Of a stretch of 64,000 nt of DNA, positions 10,430 to 23,099 are shown piece by piece. Each line of letters starts with the position of its first letter. Within the stretch, counting starts at the first letter, position 1. The DNA is from Neoceratodus forsteri (Eukaryota > Chordata > Ceratodontiformes > Ceratodontidae). The position numbers were made by a program, and so were the translations under genes. Location: positions 489,379,501 through 489,443,500 of the forward strand of contig CM057459.1 of the NCBI GenBank assembly GCA_016271365.2, written 5' to 3'. The notes beneath the pieces were generated by a model. The model worked only from the letters and a program-made list of their open reading frames with translations. It was not told the origin of the DNA and searched no databases.

Positions 10430-11290
10430 TGAATTATAAACACCTCATGTTCTTAAGTTAGATAAAAAAGGAACTTTTCCAATGGTGACCATATTGTCAA
10501 CATAGTCATCTTATTATCCCACCTCATGTACTCAGTACAGAAAATTTTCAAATCAGCACCAAAATGTAATTCTGTGCAACTGCAATGCCATTCCATGCCA
10601 CCGGTGCGAAAACAAATTTTTGGGCAGGATTTGAAAAATGACAGCTGTTACATACATGAGGTGGGGTAATAAGAAGGCTATGTTGAAAATCTTTGGTAGA
10701 AATATTTAACATTTCCAAGGTTACAAGTGGGCATAGCGAAATTGCAATGAATGGTCATAACTTTGGCATTTTTCATATTTTTACACCAAATTTTCAACAT
10801 ACTTTTCTTATGACCCCACCTCATAAACCCCATAGATGAAAATTTCCATGCCAAAATGCCATTCTGCACCAAAGGTGTGAAAACACTTTTCGAACAGGAT
10901 GTGAAAAATGACAGCTGTACTGCTCATGAGGTGGTGTGAAAAAAATGGCTATGTTGAAAATTTGGAGTCAAAATAGTGAAAATTACCAAAGTTATGCATG
11001 TGCATAGAAAGATTTCAATGAATGCACATAACTTGGCCATTATTTGGAATTTTGTCACCAAATTTGTAACATGGCCTTGTTGGGACCCCAACTCATGAAC
11101 AGTGGTGGTGAAATGTTATTGTCCGGTCCTGAAAGGTGATTCCATGCAGTGACCGTGAAATCTCCTTTTGGACCCGATTAACAAAATGACAGTGACAGTG
11201 TTCATGAGGTGGGGTCCCAAAACAGCATATTGAAACTTTGGTGAAAAAATACCTAAAAAAAAGATGTTGAGGGACTGTTTTCTTTTTTTC
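10430..11290. repeat. Palindromic tandem repeat array (family A)
   Basis: Blocks with AAAATGACAGCTGTTAC, CATGAGGTGGGGTAATAAG and ATGTTGAAAATC alternate with their inverted forms such as CCCACCTCATG and ATTGTCAACATAG. Near 11070-11220, GGGACCCCAACTCATGAACA faces GTTCATGAGGTGGGGTCCC. The same words (CACCAAATTTTCAACA, GAAAAATGACAGCTGTAC) occur in the array at 51.8-53.4 kb. No coding capacity. Confidence 0.7.
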
Positions 11291-11317
11291 AGGTCTTATT
11301 AAAGAAAATAAATATAT

Positions 11318-11350
11318 TGGGACACTGTGAGTGGGCTTCCCAGTGTCCCA
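11318..11350. other. 10-bp perfect stem, 13-nt loop
   Basis: TGGGACACTG at 11318-11327 pairs with CAGTGTCCCA at 11341-11350. Confidence 0.8.
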
Positions 11351-13960
11351 CACTGCTGGGGGGGGTGGCACTGAATGCTGACACAGAGATTGTACCCCCC
11401 AATGTTGACCTTTTGAGTTTTGATGTATTTATTTTAAAGTTGTTAATCAGGAAAGGCATGCGGAACCAAGGCTTGTTTCTGGGTGTGACCTGTGAGTTAA
11501 CAGACAGGAATGGAGGATGAGGGTGGCACAGCACAGAGGGAGGAAGAGAGGGAGCAGATTTTTTTCCTACCTACCGGGGCGGTAATGGAGGTTGGGGTGG
11601 TGCAGTGCACACAGGGAGAGAATGTGAGTTTTTTTTCTTACTACTGGGTCAGGAACATAGATTGGGGGTGGAACGGCACACAGTGGGAGGGAGCAAGAGT
11701 TTGTTTTTGTTTATATATGTTTCATGATCATCAGCTCCAGCTGCTACTTTGGGGCTGCTTGCTGTTACTTCTTGTTATATGGGTAAGCCAGATGCCGGTC
11801 CTGCACTCAGCTGCTTGCCAGACAGCTTTATGCAAATGAAAGTACTGAAGCGCTCACTCATTGGAGCGCTTCAGTTCTTTCAAGTACACAAAGTTTGAGC
11901 CCATGAAACTGTGACTACTGTCGTACTCTGCTTGTGTGGTCATTGGTCCATCAGGGACAAGCCCAGTGTAGATTGCTCTGCATTGGTCTAGTCTGTGACA
12001 CACCTCTCAAATGCCATTCTCTAAAGCAAAGCAAAATGTTTCTTTTGCATGCACAAGGAAACATGAAAATAACTGTGAATGTCTCAGTTAATTTATGCCT
12101 CTAGTAGCATAACACTACAAACAATGCCATGCCCCCACCCACCACCACGACCAGGAAGAGTATTTGTCAACTCCCCACCTCCAGAGGGAACAGAAGAACT
12201 AATTACAACATGATGCCATTGCCTATAGACAATGAAGAGCAGTATACCTTGGCTCCAGCAGTGAGAAATGCAATCTGTCTGCAGTGGGCCTTACCTTGCA
12301 CGTGAAACTTTTTATTTAAACATACAATGCCTTGTAAAATGTGCACTGTATCTAATCTAACTTGTAAATGACCTCTGCTCAATTGTGTTTACCCTGAATA
12401 AAAATAAATGAAATAGAAATTAATTAGCATGTTTTCCTGTGCCCTGGAAGGCTTTGTAAAGTCTTCTTCTAGTTTTGTTAGCTGCTCAGAGCCTCAGATT
12501 TACTCTGGAGCTCTAATATTCTGAGCTTTTTCCTGGCTGCTATATAGACAGCTAATTGATTTTGCCCATCTAGGTACCACTAATGTACAGTATGATTCAT
12601 TTCAGAGTTTACAGCTAGGTTTGTGAGCCTCAACCTAGCTATTGCCAATACTCCTTCTCCCCACATATGCAATGAGAGGACAGCATGATTTGAGATGACT
12701 ATTTCATCCAGCACCTCTGCAGTTTAATTTTACTGCCAGCCCAAGGAACCTGAAAAAAGAGAATAGTCCTCCCTCCAGCTTGACCAGCTAGATGGAAATT
12801 TTATGCAGTGGACAGAAAAAAACAAACAATAGCAACAACTTGGAAATGAGGGAGCATAGAAGGTTGCCCCTGAAAAAGGGACCTTCGGGGCTCAGTGAGC
12901 CTACCCAGTTACCAAAATTTAATAAATAAATGGAAGAGAAGCAAGCTAGCAACTGTTGCAAACACCACAGCAGCAAGATTACAAAGCCTCAACCTCCTGT
13001 CCCTTGTATTCTCAGTCTTAGTTTTTTGTTTTTTTTAATTTGGCCACCATCCACAATTTAGGAAGGAGCCAGGAAAGGGAAAGGGAAAGAAAAAACACAT
13101 TTGCAGGCAGATTGCAGAGAAATAATTAATCAGTCAGAAAAAATCTCTCACCCACAACAGCTCCTCCTCAAATTCTCACCCATGCTGCCAGCACCAAGCA
13201 CCCCTAGAAGTATGCCAGTTAAAGCCAATCATAGTTATCTCATCAAGACAAGTTGACTTAGAGTAGAAGCAAGCAATAGACCTCTCCCTTCTCTGAGGCC
13301 ACTTTCTTAACTGTCTACAGTGGCCACCACGTCATACACTGTAATGTCACATCCCAAACCAATAGCAGCCGTCGCAGCACCAGCTAACAAGCTCCTTCCT
13401 CTATCTTTTGCTGCAGTGCCACCCAACCACACCTCCCCATGAGTTAGCTGAAGGTTAACAAGTACTTTGCATGACATGTGATCTGAAAGAGCTGAGTCAT
13501 TGTTTTCTTTCATACCACTCTGCTGCCTACCAGGATTGGCAGCATTCATGTTGATTGTGTACTCCACACAAAAGAGGCCCAGCCCCCACATTGGCACTGG
13601 CTGCTAGGTTTTCTTTTGTATTTTGTTGCTGCAAGAGAAGAGGATGTTAATTAAATGCTGCTGTGTGCTGTACTACTTCCCTGCCCAGCTGTTGTGATGT
13701 CTGCCGACCTGTGCTGCAGGTGGGCCAGTGAGTCGAGTCGTGATGTGAGGTCATCTTCTGCCTGGTGGAAAGTAAGGTGAATTATTTGGTGACTGCACAG
13801 ATTACTGAATGTCCAGTCACACTATTTTGTCCTTGAAGTTTTGCTTCTAGGCTCTAGATTGTTGCATTGTTGTTATTTTCAATCCAGCTCCACTGTTCCC
13901 CCATGTGTGTACACTTCAGTGCTAAAATTACAATCCACTCAGCAAGTTGCTGGGTGGCTT
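11351..13960. other. No gene; holds repeated segments
   Basis: I see no supported gene. Bases about 11880-12075 resemble 14010-14195 (CAAGTACA.GAAGTTT, CTCATTGGTC, ACGCACCTCT/ACACACCTCT, AAAACATTTCTT), and 12585-12707 resembles 9692-9811. Both pairs are in direct orientation, so the order B-A occurs twice. Confidence 0.5.
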
Positions 13961-14009
13961 CATGTACATGAAATGAGCCAGCTGCTGTCTGTATGATAGG
14001 AGCAGATGA

Positions 14010-14195
14010 CTCTTGTCAAGTACATGAAGTTTCTGCCCAGCAAGCAATGAGTAGTGTCATGATCAGAGTGGTTGCTCATTGGTCTGCACTGCAGAGCCTC
14101 TTGGAGCTCCAGCTGCAACTGGCTCAGAAGTGACGCACCTCTAAAATGCTGTTCTTTGAAACAAAACATTTCTTGCACAAGCACAAGCAAACAAA
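14010..14195. repeat. Second copy of the 11.9-kb dispersed repeat
   Basis: It shares diverged but collinear blocks with about 11880-12075. No boundary signals were found, so it could be part of an old LTR or a segmental duplication. Confidence 0.5.
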
Positions 14196-14398
14196 AAAGT
14201 CAGCATACATTCCTGTATGACTGTCTGGGTGTCCCTTTGTATCAGTCTCGGAGGATGACTTCAACCATAATATGCCTAGCAACAAGGCACTATATAATAT
14301 GGAGGAAGGATATTAAAAAAAAAAACAATAAAAACAAGCCTTAAAAACATTAAATTAAACATTGTAAATAACTTAATTCTTTTATTTATAGCCCATTG

Positions 14399-14560
14399 TG
14401 TAATTGCAATAACTCACTCCAGGATGTGGGTTATGCTGGGATATACCCATTTCTGGTGTGGATTTGGTCACTCAACCTGTAGCCTTGTGGCCAAACCACA
14501 CCAGGAGTGGGTAAATCCTAGTATAACCTACTCCCTGTTATGGATTATTGCTTTACTGTA
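14399..14560. mobile_element. Small foldback MITE (~70-bp arms)
   Basis: The left arm 14399-14470 includes GCAATAACTCACTCCAGG and GGTTATGCTGGGATATACCC. The right arm 14487-14560 carries the reverse complement: GTGGCCAAACCACACCAG, GGGTAAATCCTAGTATAACC, then GGATTATTGC. The arms pair over about 70 bp with scattered mismatches around a ~16-nt loop. No target duplication was identified. Confidence 0.7.
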
Positions 14561-14599
14561 CCATACTTGTTGCAGGCACTGTTTTTTTTTTCAATTATT

Positions 14600-16360
14600 T
14601 CTTTCTGTTCCCTAGGATGGGTGGGGGATTTGACCCTTCTCAGTGCCAGGAGCTCACACCCAGTATCCCCCACCAGGCTGCCTCAGACTGGGGAGGCCCA
14701 CAGCTTTCCCACTGTGGCAGGGGTACCACCAGGGGGGAGATACTGGGATCCACCAGAGGCCCCAGCCAAAGCTGCACCTGGGATGTCATTTAGGCAGAGT
14801 TCTGAGGACATCATGGGGCTCCTAGAGGGTTTTTCCCTTAGTTGCTCCCCAGAGGCACAGATGTACAATGACATCAGCATGGGTCAGGCACACTCCCACA
14901 CATGACTTACAGATGTCTGTCATCACCTCTCCAGCTGAAGACTGGCCCTGACTGTTGTTTATCCTGCCTCCACTATGCGACACTGAATTCTGTGGAATCA
15001 TGACTCTCCCCCCCGGAGGAGGAAATCTGTCCATGGGACACTTATCCTACCTCCACCAGCTGACCTCCTGGTGTCCCAAGCTCACTGCAGAACTTGGGTC
15101 ATCAGTGCCACAGGCAGCAGTGTTATCACTGAGCTGGTGGAATGGCTTGTGGCAGGTCCTGTTGGCATGCATCTACTGTCAATTACTATTTGCAGTGCTG
15201 TGACAGAGTCTGCAAAACCCACTAATACTACCATGACCCAGTATGAGCTGCAATAGTAGCTAGTATTCATTCCTGACATCAAGGCACATACACACCTGTA
15301 GTCTCTGTTTTATCTATGCAACTCCCATGCCAAAATGGGGGCATACTTAGCCTCGCAGCTCTAGTTCCAGCTGCTCTCCCAAGCACCTCACATATGGCCT
15401 GCATATTTTTTTCTGTCCCCCCCAAATCCTTTCTTTGCTCTGGTGCCCCAGTTTTAGCCCATGTGTAAATACAAGCCCTGCAGGGCTCTTAAGTTCAAAT
15501 TGCAAATCTCCCACTTGAAGCATACCCCTGAGGTAGTGGGAATTGTGTAGGCATGAGCGGCACCTTTGATTTTCGACTGCAAGAATTTGCGGTCATTCTG
15601 AGAGGTGTTCCATTGGTCCCAGGATCCCCATGTAGTAAGTGGGACCCAGTGACCATGGACAGAGACCTGAGTGCCCACTTATTTCAAAAAAGAAAAAGAT
15701 CTGCAAAGTGCTTTCAATCTGCACTCATGAATATTAATGAGCCAGAGCCCTGATCGCTTTGAAATATTCATGAGGGTCTGTCTGCCCTCAGGGCAGCTTG
15801 TACTTGGCTGCAGCTGAAAAGGGAAGAAAAGTTTAGAAATAACTATTGTAACTGAAATGTGTGTTTAGGGGGAAAAAAGTTCCAAGGTGGAAAGTGTTTA
15901 AGAAAATAAATGCTCAACTCTTGGCTGCACCAGACTAATTTGGGACTCAGATAAAAAACAGCCTGTCTGCTGCTGCATGTTAGGGAGCTAAAATATCGGC
16001 AGCAGCAACAGGAAAATGGACTAAGCAAATTAAGAGATCTGTGCAGTGACAGCAAGTACATATACAAGGGCTTATGGACTGTGTGGCATTGGGGCCAATA
16101 TTTAATCATTTATGGCTGTACCAGGACTTTGATTCAGGACTGTACTTGATCTCCTAAGGGACTAGTATTTTATCAGCCATTGTAAGCAGCCACAGCCAAC
16201 TGGAAAGCCAGGATAACAAAGTCAGGACTTGTGGGACATTAGCCAAAGCTCATGGGAAATCACCAAGTACTCATGGGGACTTATAGAGACCTAATTTCAG
16301 GCACCAAAACAACAGACCAACAGTGCATCGAGCGACGTTCCTACATAATTCATTTTTGTG
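14600..16360. other. No gene seen
   Basis: Several overlapping short frames exist on both strands (14.5-15.3 kb), but none shows a recognisable domain or convincing splice context. The locally higher GC content alone explains their openness. Confidence 0.5.
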
Positions 16361-16371
16361 ATTGACAGGTC

Positions 16372-16800
16372 CTCCAGCCAATTGGAGGCCTTGCGCCCAA
16401 AACTCTCAGCCAGTCAGGAGCCTCAGGAGAACCCTATAAGAGACTGTGTTTTCCAGCATTTTGCCAGATTCGAGCAGGAACCCCCAATGGGGTGGGGGCT
16501 CTGGCCCCCAGCCATGTAGCCAAGCCTGGAGATCCAGTTAATCTTCCCTATCCTGGAGAGGGTGTTGCCTTCTTTATTTAGTTAAAAGTTTAAAGCTATG
16601 TAGTTTTTAATAACTGCTAGCCTGGGGGTTGCCAGAATGTCCCAAGGTGCTAGCCTTCCCTTCCATGTCAGAGAAAGATGTGGACCTGAACCAGACGACA
16701 TCAAGCCAGCTGTGAGACAGCTGAACAACCTCAGTTGTGAGAGAACAGAAGATCATCAGGAGCCTTGATACTTTGTATTTATTGTTTTGTCAATAAAAGA
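16372..16800 (+). promoter_or_regulatory. Possible LTR-like promoter and poly(A) signal cluster
   Basis: CCAATTGG (about 16378) is followed by a TATA-like CCTATAAGAGAC (about 16430) and by CAATAAAAG (about 16789). CCAAT, TATA and AATAAA at this spacing resemble a retroviral-type LTR. I found no TG...CA boundaries, primer binding site, second LTR or gag/pol sequence, so this is only a suggestion. Confidence 0.25.
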
Positions 16801-19800
16801 AACAACATACAGGTAATATCTCCTACCAGGCATATAACACTAAGGATAAAAGAGCCACCCAATGGAAAACAGTATAAGAGTTAGCCTCAATAGTCTGATT
16901 TAAGGATCTGGGGGCATTTCAAACATTGCATGTCCATAAAGATGTCCCAAACATAGCTACACCTCGCAATATTGTGGCGATCAAGCAACATTAAGGTAGT
17001 CCAAAGATAGTTTATAATCAGCCAAGGGGTGATGTGATCCCATATCATGGGGATCAACCGTGAGGAGCCTGAGTAAGTACTCATGTACCCCCAGTTGCAA
17101 GAAAGAAAGCAATCTTAGTAAATCAGGGCCATCTTGCCCAAGTGACTGTTCAAGTGACCATGTTCCAGGGTCTGCACCCTACAGCTGTGCATAACCATAG
17201 CCCAGCATGGGTGGACCTCTATTGAATGGTTGCTTCTGATTTGAGACTGTCCATTGGATCAGCATTCTACTGCTGTTTATAACCTTTGCCCACCAGGGGT
17301 GGGCCCCTTTAGTAGAACTGTTTGCTGACCTTGTCTGCTCTGGGGGTACCCAGTGAGAGCCCCAGATAGGCTAGTAAATGTGCTGAAATGTACTTGTGTT
17401 AATAATCTGGTTGAGAATGTCCTGTGGAGATGCCAGCCATAGCCACATTGCCACATTAAGGGACTGAAACCTCAAAGTCAGTTAAGACTGGCTTATACAA
17501 TCTGGAAAAGACAGTTTTCCACCAAGTTCAAGGTAACCAGGGTGGCCCTCCTGACCGCTGGTAAAAGGTGTTCCCTTTTGGTGACTGTGCTTAATTATGT
17601 CTGAAAATATAAATTTACTGGATGTGTCAAAAGCATAAATGTGCTGATTATTCAGGATTGCTAATCCAAGTTTCAACCAACGTAACTGGATGGTTACCTC
17701 CTCCTGAACTGTTCAGTCTGCTACATGCAGGGTAACCCCTGCTCTTCTGCCAAAAGCAGGACAACCCCTGCACTTCTAAGATTTAAAGAGTGTTGTTTGT
17801 TAAATTGCTTCTCAAGTTAAACCTCTTTCCTCTTTTAAATTAAAGATGGCCAACGCCACCAGCTGCAACATCCACCAGGCCTGCAGCCATCTAGGACTTT
17901 GGTAACTGGGTACCCAGGGTATAGTGTGAGACTGCAGGGTTTCATATATGCCTGGGAACTGATACCAGTGGTGGAGAAACGAAATGTGTTACATCTGATT
18001 TAATGCAGTCTAGATAGCCAGAGCTCTGGGTATCCTTTCTGGTTGGTAAAATGTGTTTTTTTTTCTGCATAATCTGGTACTCACCCAGCTGGAGGGTTTC
18101 ACCAGCACAAACCAAATCAATTGTATATTTTGTAAGTATAATCCATGCATGACCTCTACTCCTCTGGTTTCCCTATTCCTAATTCCTTAGTGTGCCCCTA
18201 AATAAATATTATGAGTATCCTTTTTGCAAATGGTTGTTGTGAGCATATTATTAGAGAGATTGTTTAATTATCAAATGTCTGGAATGTGGGGAAATGTATA
18301 ATGGGATCATGTGTTGGGGTGGCAAAAGGTAATTGTGGGTGGTATAACATCTCAGGGGGTTGTACCAGGTAACAGCTAGCCCCCTTTAAAATTAGACTCT
18401 GAGTGGAGGCACTGCGCATTATAGAACCTAATGGAAAATCATCAGTTTGATGTAAGTTTGGGAACCCAAACCCCTCAGCCTATGTCTTAGGTAGTAGGCA
18501 GGGGTGTAACTCTAGGAGTAATGCAGCCTAGGGGTTACATCTACATGACAATTTCTACATTCTCATAGGCAACGGGGCATAGGTGTAGGAGTGGGAATAG
18601 GTAGCAAATGTAATTTGTTGAACATAATAAAAATGGAATAAACAGTTAATGTTTTCCTTGATAAGCAGCATTTTAGGAAGGCAAAGAATTGGAGATTCTC
18701 AGGGTCAAGCCTTGACAGAAAATCATCAGAAGATGAGACAGAGGAGGAGTATGATCAGGAAGTTGTGAACATACATTCTTTTTGGTTTCCTCAGGCTTTT
18801 TTGCTGCTCCATTGTAAGTGTATTCAACTGTTTCTGTTTGATTTAGTCTACGCATCAATGGAAAATGAACACAATTTTACATTAGGGATCGAATACAGTT
18901 GCCATGGCAAATTCATGTCCAACGTCTTGCTGTCAAATCTGTCTTAAAGTTGTATCAGACACATCTTTGACAATTCATTAATGAGTTTTGCATCCTGCTG
19001 CTGCTGCGATGACTCAAATGAACTAGCTGTATCATCAATACCAGCTCCTATAGTGATGGATACCAATCCTATTGTATCGCCTATGCAGTGCACAACTAGG
19101 GAAGTAATGTAGGCGGGGTCACCCACATGCCACAGTGATGCATGATGAAGAAAGTGTGATTCATGATGGAGGGAGAAGAGGTGGGTGAAACTTCAGTTTC
19201 TTCACCTACACCTAAATTTATTTAATGCAGGTCACAAACACAATATTCTCTCTTCCCGAAAGTTTTTTACATAGGGAAGATGACCTTCTAAAATCCCTGA
19301 AAAGTTCCATAAGATAACTAAAAAGTTCCCCAAAATAGGTAAATAGTCATTTGTGGACTTTTTGTTACTTATGTTCTCACAGGATATGGTGGTAGAGGGG
19401 GTCAGACTTCAACTTACAAAGAGCCATTACAATATACAGTGTTCTGAGAGTTACTATACAGTTTCTCAGTGTCTGTTCAGATGCAGTTGTGTGCTCACGC
19501 AAACAGGTTGTATCTCAGTCTGCATTTTATTACACATATTAACATTATAAATCCCATACAAAATCACACCAGACACCCAAATGTTGAACTTTGAAGCTAG
19601 GGTAACTTGTTTTTGAACAGTCTTTATAATTTTGATGTGAAGTTTCTGTTTTTCCAAACTTTAGTTTTTGAGAGGCTGAACATTTAAGAGATCCTGCAGA
19701 CTCTGCAGTCTGCAGTGGTGAGACTGTGTGCTGGCCTCACAGTACAGTACAGTGAAAAATCTTCACAGTGCTTTTTTGGGCTATTATTTTGAATATTATT

Positions 19801-20040
19801 TTAATTATACTTGAAAGAAATAAAATATTATTTCACAAAATTCTGTTACAATACAGTACACTTGTAATGGGGTGTATGCTGTGTTGTACTTGTGTCATAC
19901 TCAATTTGTGTATTTATCTCACTGTCCCATCTCATTCATAGTGTAAGCACTGCTTGCCTAGTGTGTGCACCCCCTAAATACAGCATGTGTCATTGCAGCA
20001 GCATAGGGGTACTCACAGTATTTGTTTTTAATCTAGATTT
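16801..20040. other. No gene seen
   Basis: Short unrelated frames only. An AATAAA-containing stretch at about 18200-18212 and a CCCCTGC-rich tract at about 17725-17780 look like LTR debris, but no ends could be set. 19.2-20.0 kb is AT-rich with nothing recognisable. Confidence 0.45.
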
Positions 20041-20102
20041 TGATCTTCCAAAATCTTCTGACTTCAGTCCACATAAAGTAATTTTTCCCTGTTGGTCATG
20101 TA

Positions 20103-20224
20103 ATAGATAGCCCACTCTAAGGTGTGCGGTCACACTCTGATATATGCTCACTTTGGTGTGCGTCAACCACTCAAAGCATGCATATATCGGAGCTCGACCG
20201 CACATCCTTGAGATGGTTATCTAT
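20103..20224. other. Inverted repeat with ~54-bp arms
   Basis: The left arm includes ATAGATAG, GTGTGCGGTCACACTC and GATATATGC. The right arm 20170-20224 carries GCATATATC, GAGCTCGACCGCACATCC and GGTTATCTAT. A partial third copy (GTGCGTGGTCGCTCTGATATAC) lies at about 20270-20290. Flanks near 20040 and 20418 resemble each other (CCCTGTT...GTATAG), so the hairpin sits inside a larger degenerate repeat. Confidence 0.7.
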
Positions 20225-20559
20225 CTTATAAAGTGGCAAAATTGTCTTGAAGGGGGGTAAAAGTGCAGGTGCGTGGTCGCTCTGATATACACATGGTCAT
20301 GGGATGTGTTTCAACCAACCAGCAGAGATAATGTTTCCTACCCATTTTATAAATTGCTTTATAGTACTTATCATGTTAGCAGTATAAGAAAAATTAGTTC
20401 TTGCTTGAATACCAAATTTAAGTCTTATCAAATCTCCTGCCTTCATAAACAGGTATTTTGCCCTGTTAGGTGTATAGTTTTTCAGTTATCAAAAAAGCAG
20501 CATAGAAGGAATCACTAATACTAGAGTAAATACTATATATATGTCTCACAATAGCTCCT

Positions 20560-22560
20560 AATTCCACTTACTGTAAGGGTACTAAGTTTTTTCCATTGCA
20601 TAGCGTGCTACTTTTTTGCATCTTGCTGTCAAAGATTTCAAGTTTTCCCATTCTGTTGAGTGTGAAAGAAGAGGTCCCTCCATTCCTGGAGCAAAACCCA
20701 TTTTCTGCCAATACATTGTATAACTAGAGGAGCTGAGAGGAAGAGTGAATGATTCAGAGGAGGAATACCCAACAAGGCCAGGGTAGAGTCTCAGACTGTG
20801 TTCAATGGGGTCAATTAATGACACTGACACCAAACGTGGTCCTAATAGGAATCTACAGTGTGTGGGCACAACCACATAATGTGTGAGAGAGACGTTTGGG
20901 AAGTTACACCTCTAACAGTTGCTATTGGGAGTTAGGCCAGCTCTGTAATGCTACCGTGGCATATGGTAGTCCCTGTGCAGTAATTTGTATTGCAGTGTTT
21001 TGGCCTATATTTCACAGTTGATGGTGTTCACACCTGCCCCAAGTCATGGGGTGGTATGGCCATGCCAAGTTCTACCTCCCACTTATCCTCTGGGGCAAGG
21101 ATCTCAGGTGTTTGAATTTCTTTAGATCTAAAGTGCAGGAAACTTTCTGCTAGGTGCTGTGTAGTTATTCGTTGTAGTATCAAAGTCTCCTCTGGTGCTG
21201 CTAGAGGCAGAATATGTTGAGGGGAGATTTTAGTTAGCAAAAGGTCTCTTAGTTGTAGTAATTGCTAGAAGTGGGTCTTAGAAAGGGTAAATTCCCACTG
21301 CAACTCCTCAAATTACTTATAAACCACTGTAGTGGGTGTATAGAACTTCCCTAGTGTGTGTGTATCCTCCTTTGTTACCACATCTGCCAGTTTAAGGGCT
21401 GCCAACAAATGAAAATTTCTGGACTCCTCCAAATGGGCTGCAGTCAAGAAAATTTACATATCCAGTTCAATTTTTTATATGTGTTATCCAGGTTGCTATA
21501 GCATGATTGACACATGAAGATGCTTGTTGGCTGGGTTTCCAGTCTGGCATTATCAAGGCTTGTGTTCCAGGGATGTTGACCTCAGTAAGTTCATTATCCA
21601 TCCATTTTGGAGATGAGGTTAGGAGTTCCAGTCTGCAGCATAAGATGGCCTATCTAAGGACAACTACCTAATGTACCAGCTTAAGGTTGGGAAGGCCAAA
21701 GCCTCCATATTTCCAGTGAGTCTAGACTACTTATATTTTAATCTTAGGGTCCTTATTGGCCCAGATGAATTAGGATATTTTGGAGTTGAATTTTGTGAAA
21801 AAGGTGCTGGAAATTGGTATGGGGAGATTTGCTAGTATATGTTGAAGTTTGGATAATGCCACCATTTTTAGGGTGTTCACCTTACCCCACAGGTACAAGT
21901 GGATTTTCCCCCAGCTCCACAGGTCTGAATCAAGCTTGGTGAGCATAGAGTTGGTTTTGGCTGCCACTGCGATTTTTATATCAGGCAACAGTTAAATGCC
22001 TAAACAAGTGACCCCTTCAGGCACCCTTTGACATGGATAAGCAGTAAACAAGTTCTGAGTGCACACAGTGTTTAGAGGGCATAACATGAGGTTTTTCTCT
22101 GTTTAGTGTATACCCTGAGAGGGCTGAGTGTTCATTACTGATAGCACTCAGTGACCGTAGGGATGATGGAATGTTAGTCAGGAAAAGGGTGATGTCGTTG
22201 GAAAACAAGATTAGCTTAGTATTGCACTGTCCCATAGTGATGCCCAGGAAGTTGGGATTTTTTCTTATTTTGGCAGCCAGTGGTTCCACCACAAGGAAGA
22301 AAAAAATTGGGGAAAACAGATGCCCCTAACAAGTTCCACACTACAGGTTGAATGTCAAAGAGATGATGGAGCTTGTGAGGATGGATGCACTGGGGGCATT
22401 TTAAAGAAGTCTGATCAGGTTAATGAAGCTTGAAGGGAACCCAAATCTTTCCAGGGCATCAAAAAAGGTATTACCACTCCACCCTGTCAAAGGCCTTCTC
22501 AGCATCAAGTGACAGGGTGGCAGTGAGCAGAACCTGTTCTCTAACCTCCCTGTACAAAAA
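20560..22560 (-). pseudogene. L1/Tx1-type LINE, ORF2 reverse-transcriptase region, 5'-truncated and dead
   Basis: Minus-strand fragments in order read a fingers/palm segment (FDALERFGFPSSFINLIRLL, from about 22490), VVEPLAAKI (about 22285), LILFSNDITLF at about 22185-22215 where active enzymes have FADD, a GYTLN...KP segment, then WGKIHLYLWGKVNTLKMV (about 21900) and GGFGLPNLK (about 21690). These follow the order of L1-clade ORF2. At least four frame changes and many stops are present, and the catalytic Asp-Asp is altered to Asn-Asp. No endonuclease domain remains. C-terminal limits near 20560 are uncertain. Confidence 0.8.
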
Positions 22561-22621
22561 TAATTATATGAAATGTTTTCATGCTGCACACATAAAACTA
22601 TCCATGTGACATGCATGTGGC

Positions 22622-22760
22622 AAGCATGATTTAAATGTTAAACTGGAATCAATTGCATGCATGTGGGATGTGTGAAGCAGGCAAATTTGAAAAGCATGCT
22701 TTTTATGTTAAATTGGAACAGACTGCATGCATGCAGTATGCGTGCAAAAGCAAGTGGTCA
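22622..22760. repeat. Two-copy ~70-bp tandem repeat
   Basis: AAGCATGATTTAAATGTTAA at 22622 is echoed by AAGCATGCTTTTTATGTTAA at 22692, each followed by TGGAA and TGCATGCATG. Confidence 0.7.
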
Positions 22761-22784
22761 CTGATAACTGCACACATAAAAGTT

Positions 22785-22900
22785 AAGTGATTTGCTTAAA
22801 ATTACACAGTATCTAAGTGGTGGTTAATGAGATTCAAACCCCAGTCTTCAAGGCTGCAGTTCAGTGCCTTTAACCACTAAGCTATACTGCCTGCATACAT
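22785..22900 (-). mobile_element. MIR/CORE-like tRNA-derived SINE, 5' part
   Basis: Read on the minus strand it starts GGCAGTATAGCTTAGTGG with an A box (TAGCTTAGTGGTTAAAGG, plus positions 22867-22884) and a B box GGTTTGAATCTC (22829-22840). On the plus strand it ends AAGTGATTTGCTTAAAATTAC then ACACAGTATCTAAGTGG, the layout of the MIR core (AAGTGACTTGCCC...CACACAG). This is an ancient family of tetrapods and relatives. RNA polymerase III origin; clearly inactive. Confidence 0.75.
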
Positions 22901-23099
22901 ATGGCTCACTTTTACTTCAATACAAATCTGGATACATCGGCGAGGTACCATATGATAAGAGCTAAAACAAAAACACTGAATGTCAGAACAGTGACCACAA
23001 ATCTCCAAAAAGAATTCCGGCGATCAGCACAACAGCTACAAAAATAAAATCGGCAGCACCACAAAAATAAAAAATAAAAATATTAAACCACAACATTTA

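Noticed and set aside
13307..15282. Several 60-120-residue frames
   Set aside because: No domains, no splice support, and overlapping frames on both strands.
16372..18400. Endogenous retrovirus
   Set aside because: Only promoter and poly(A)-like words are seen; no gag, pro, pol or env similarity, primer binding site or paired LTR.
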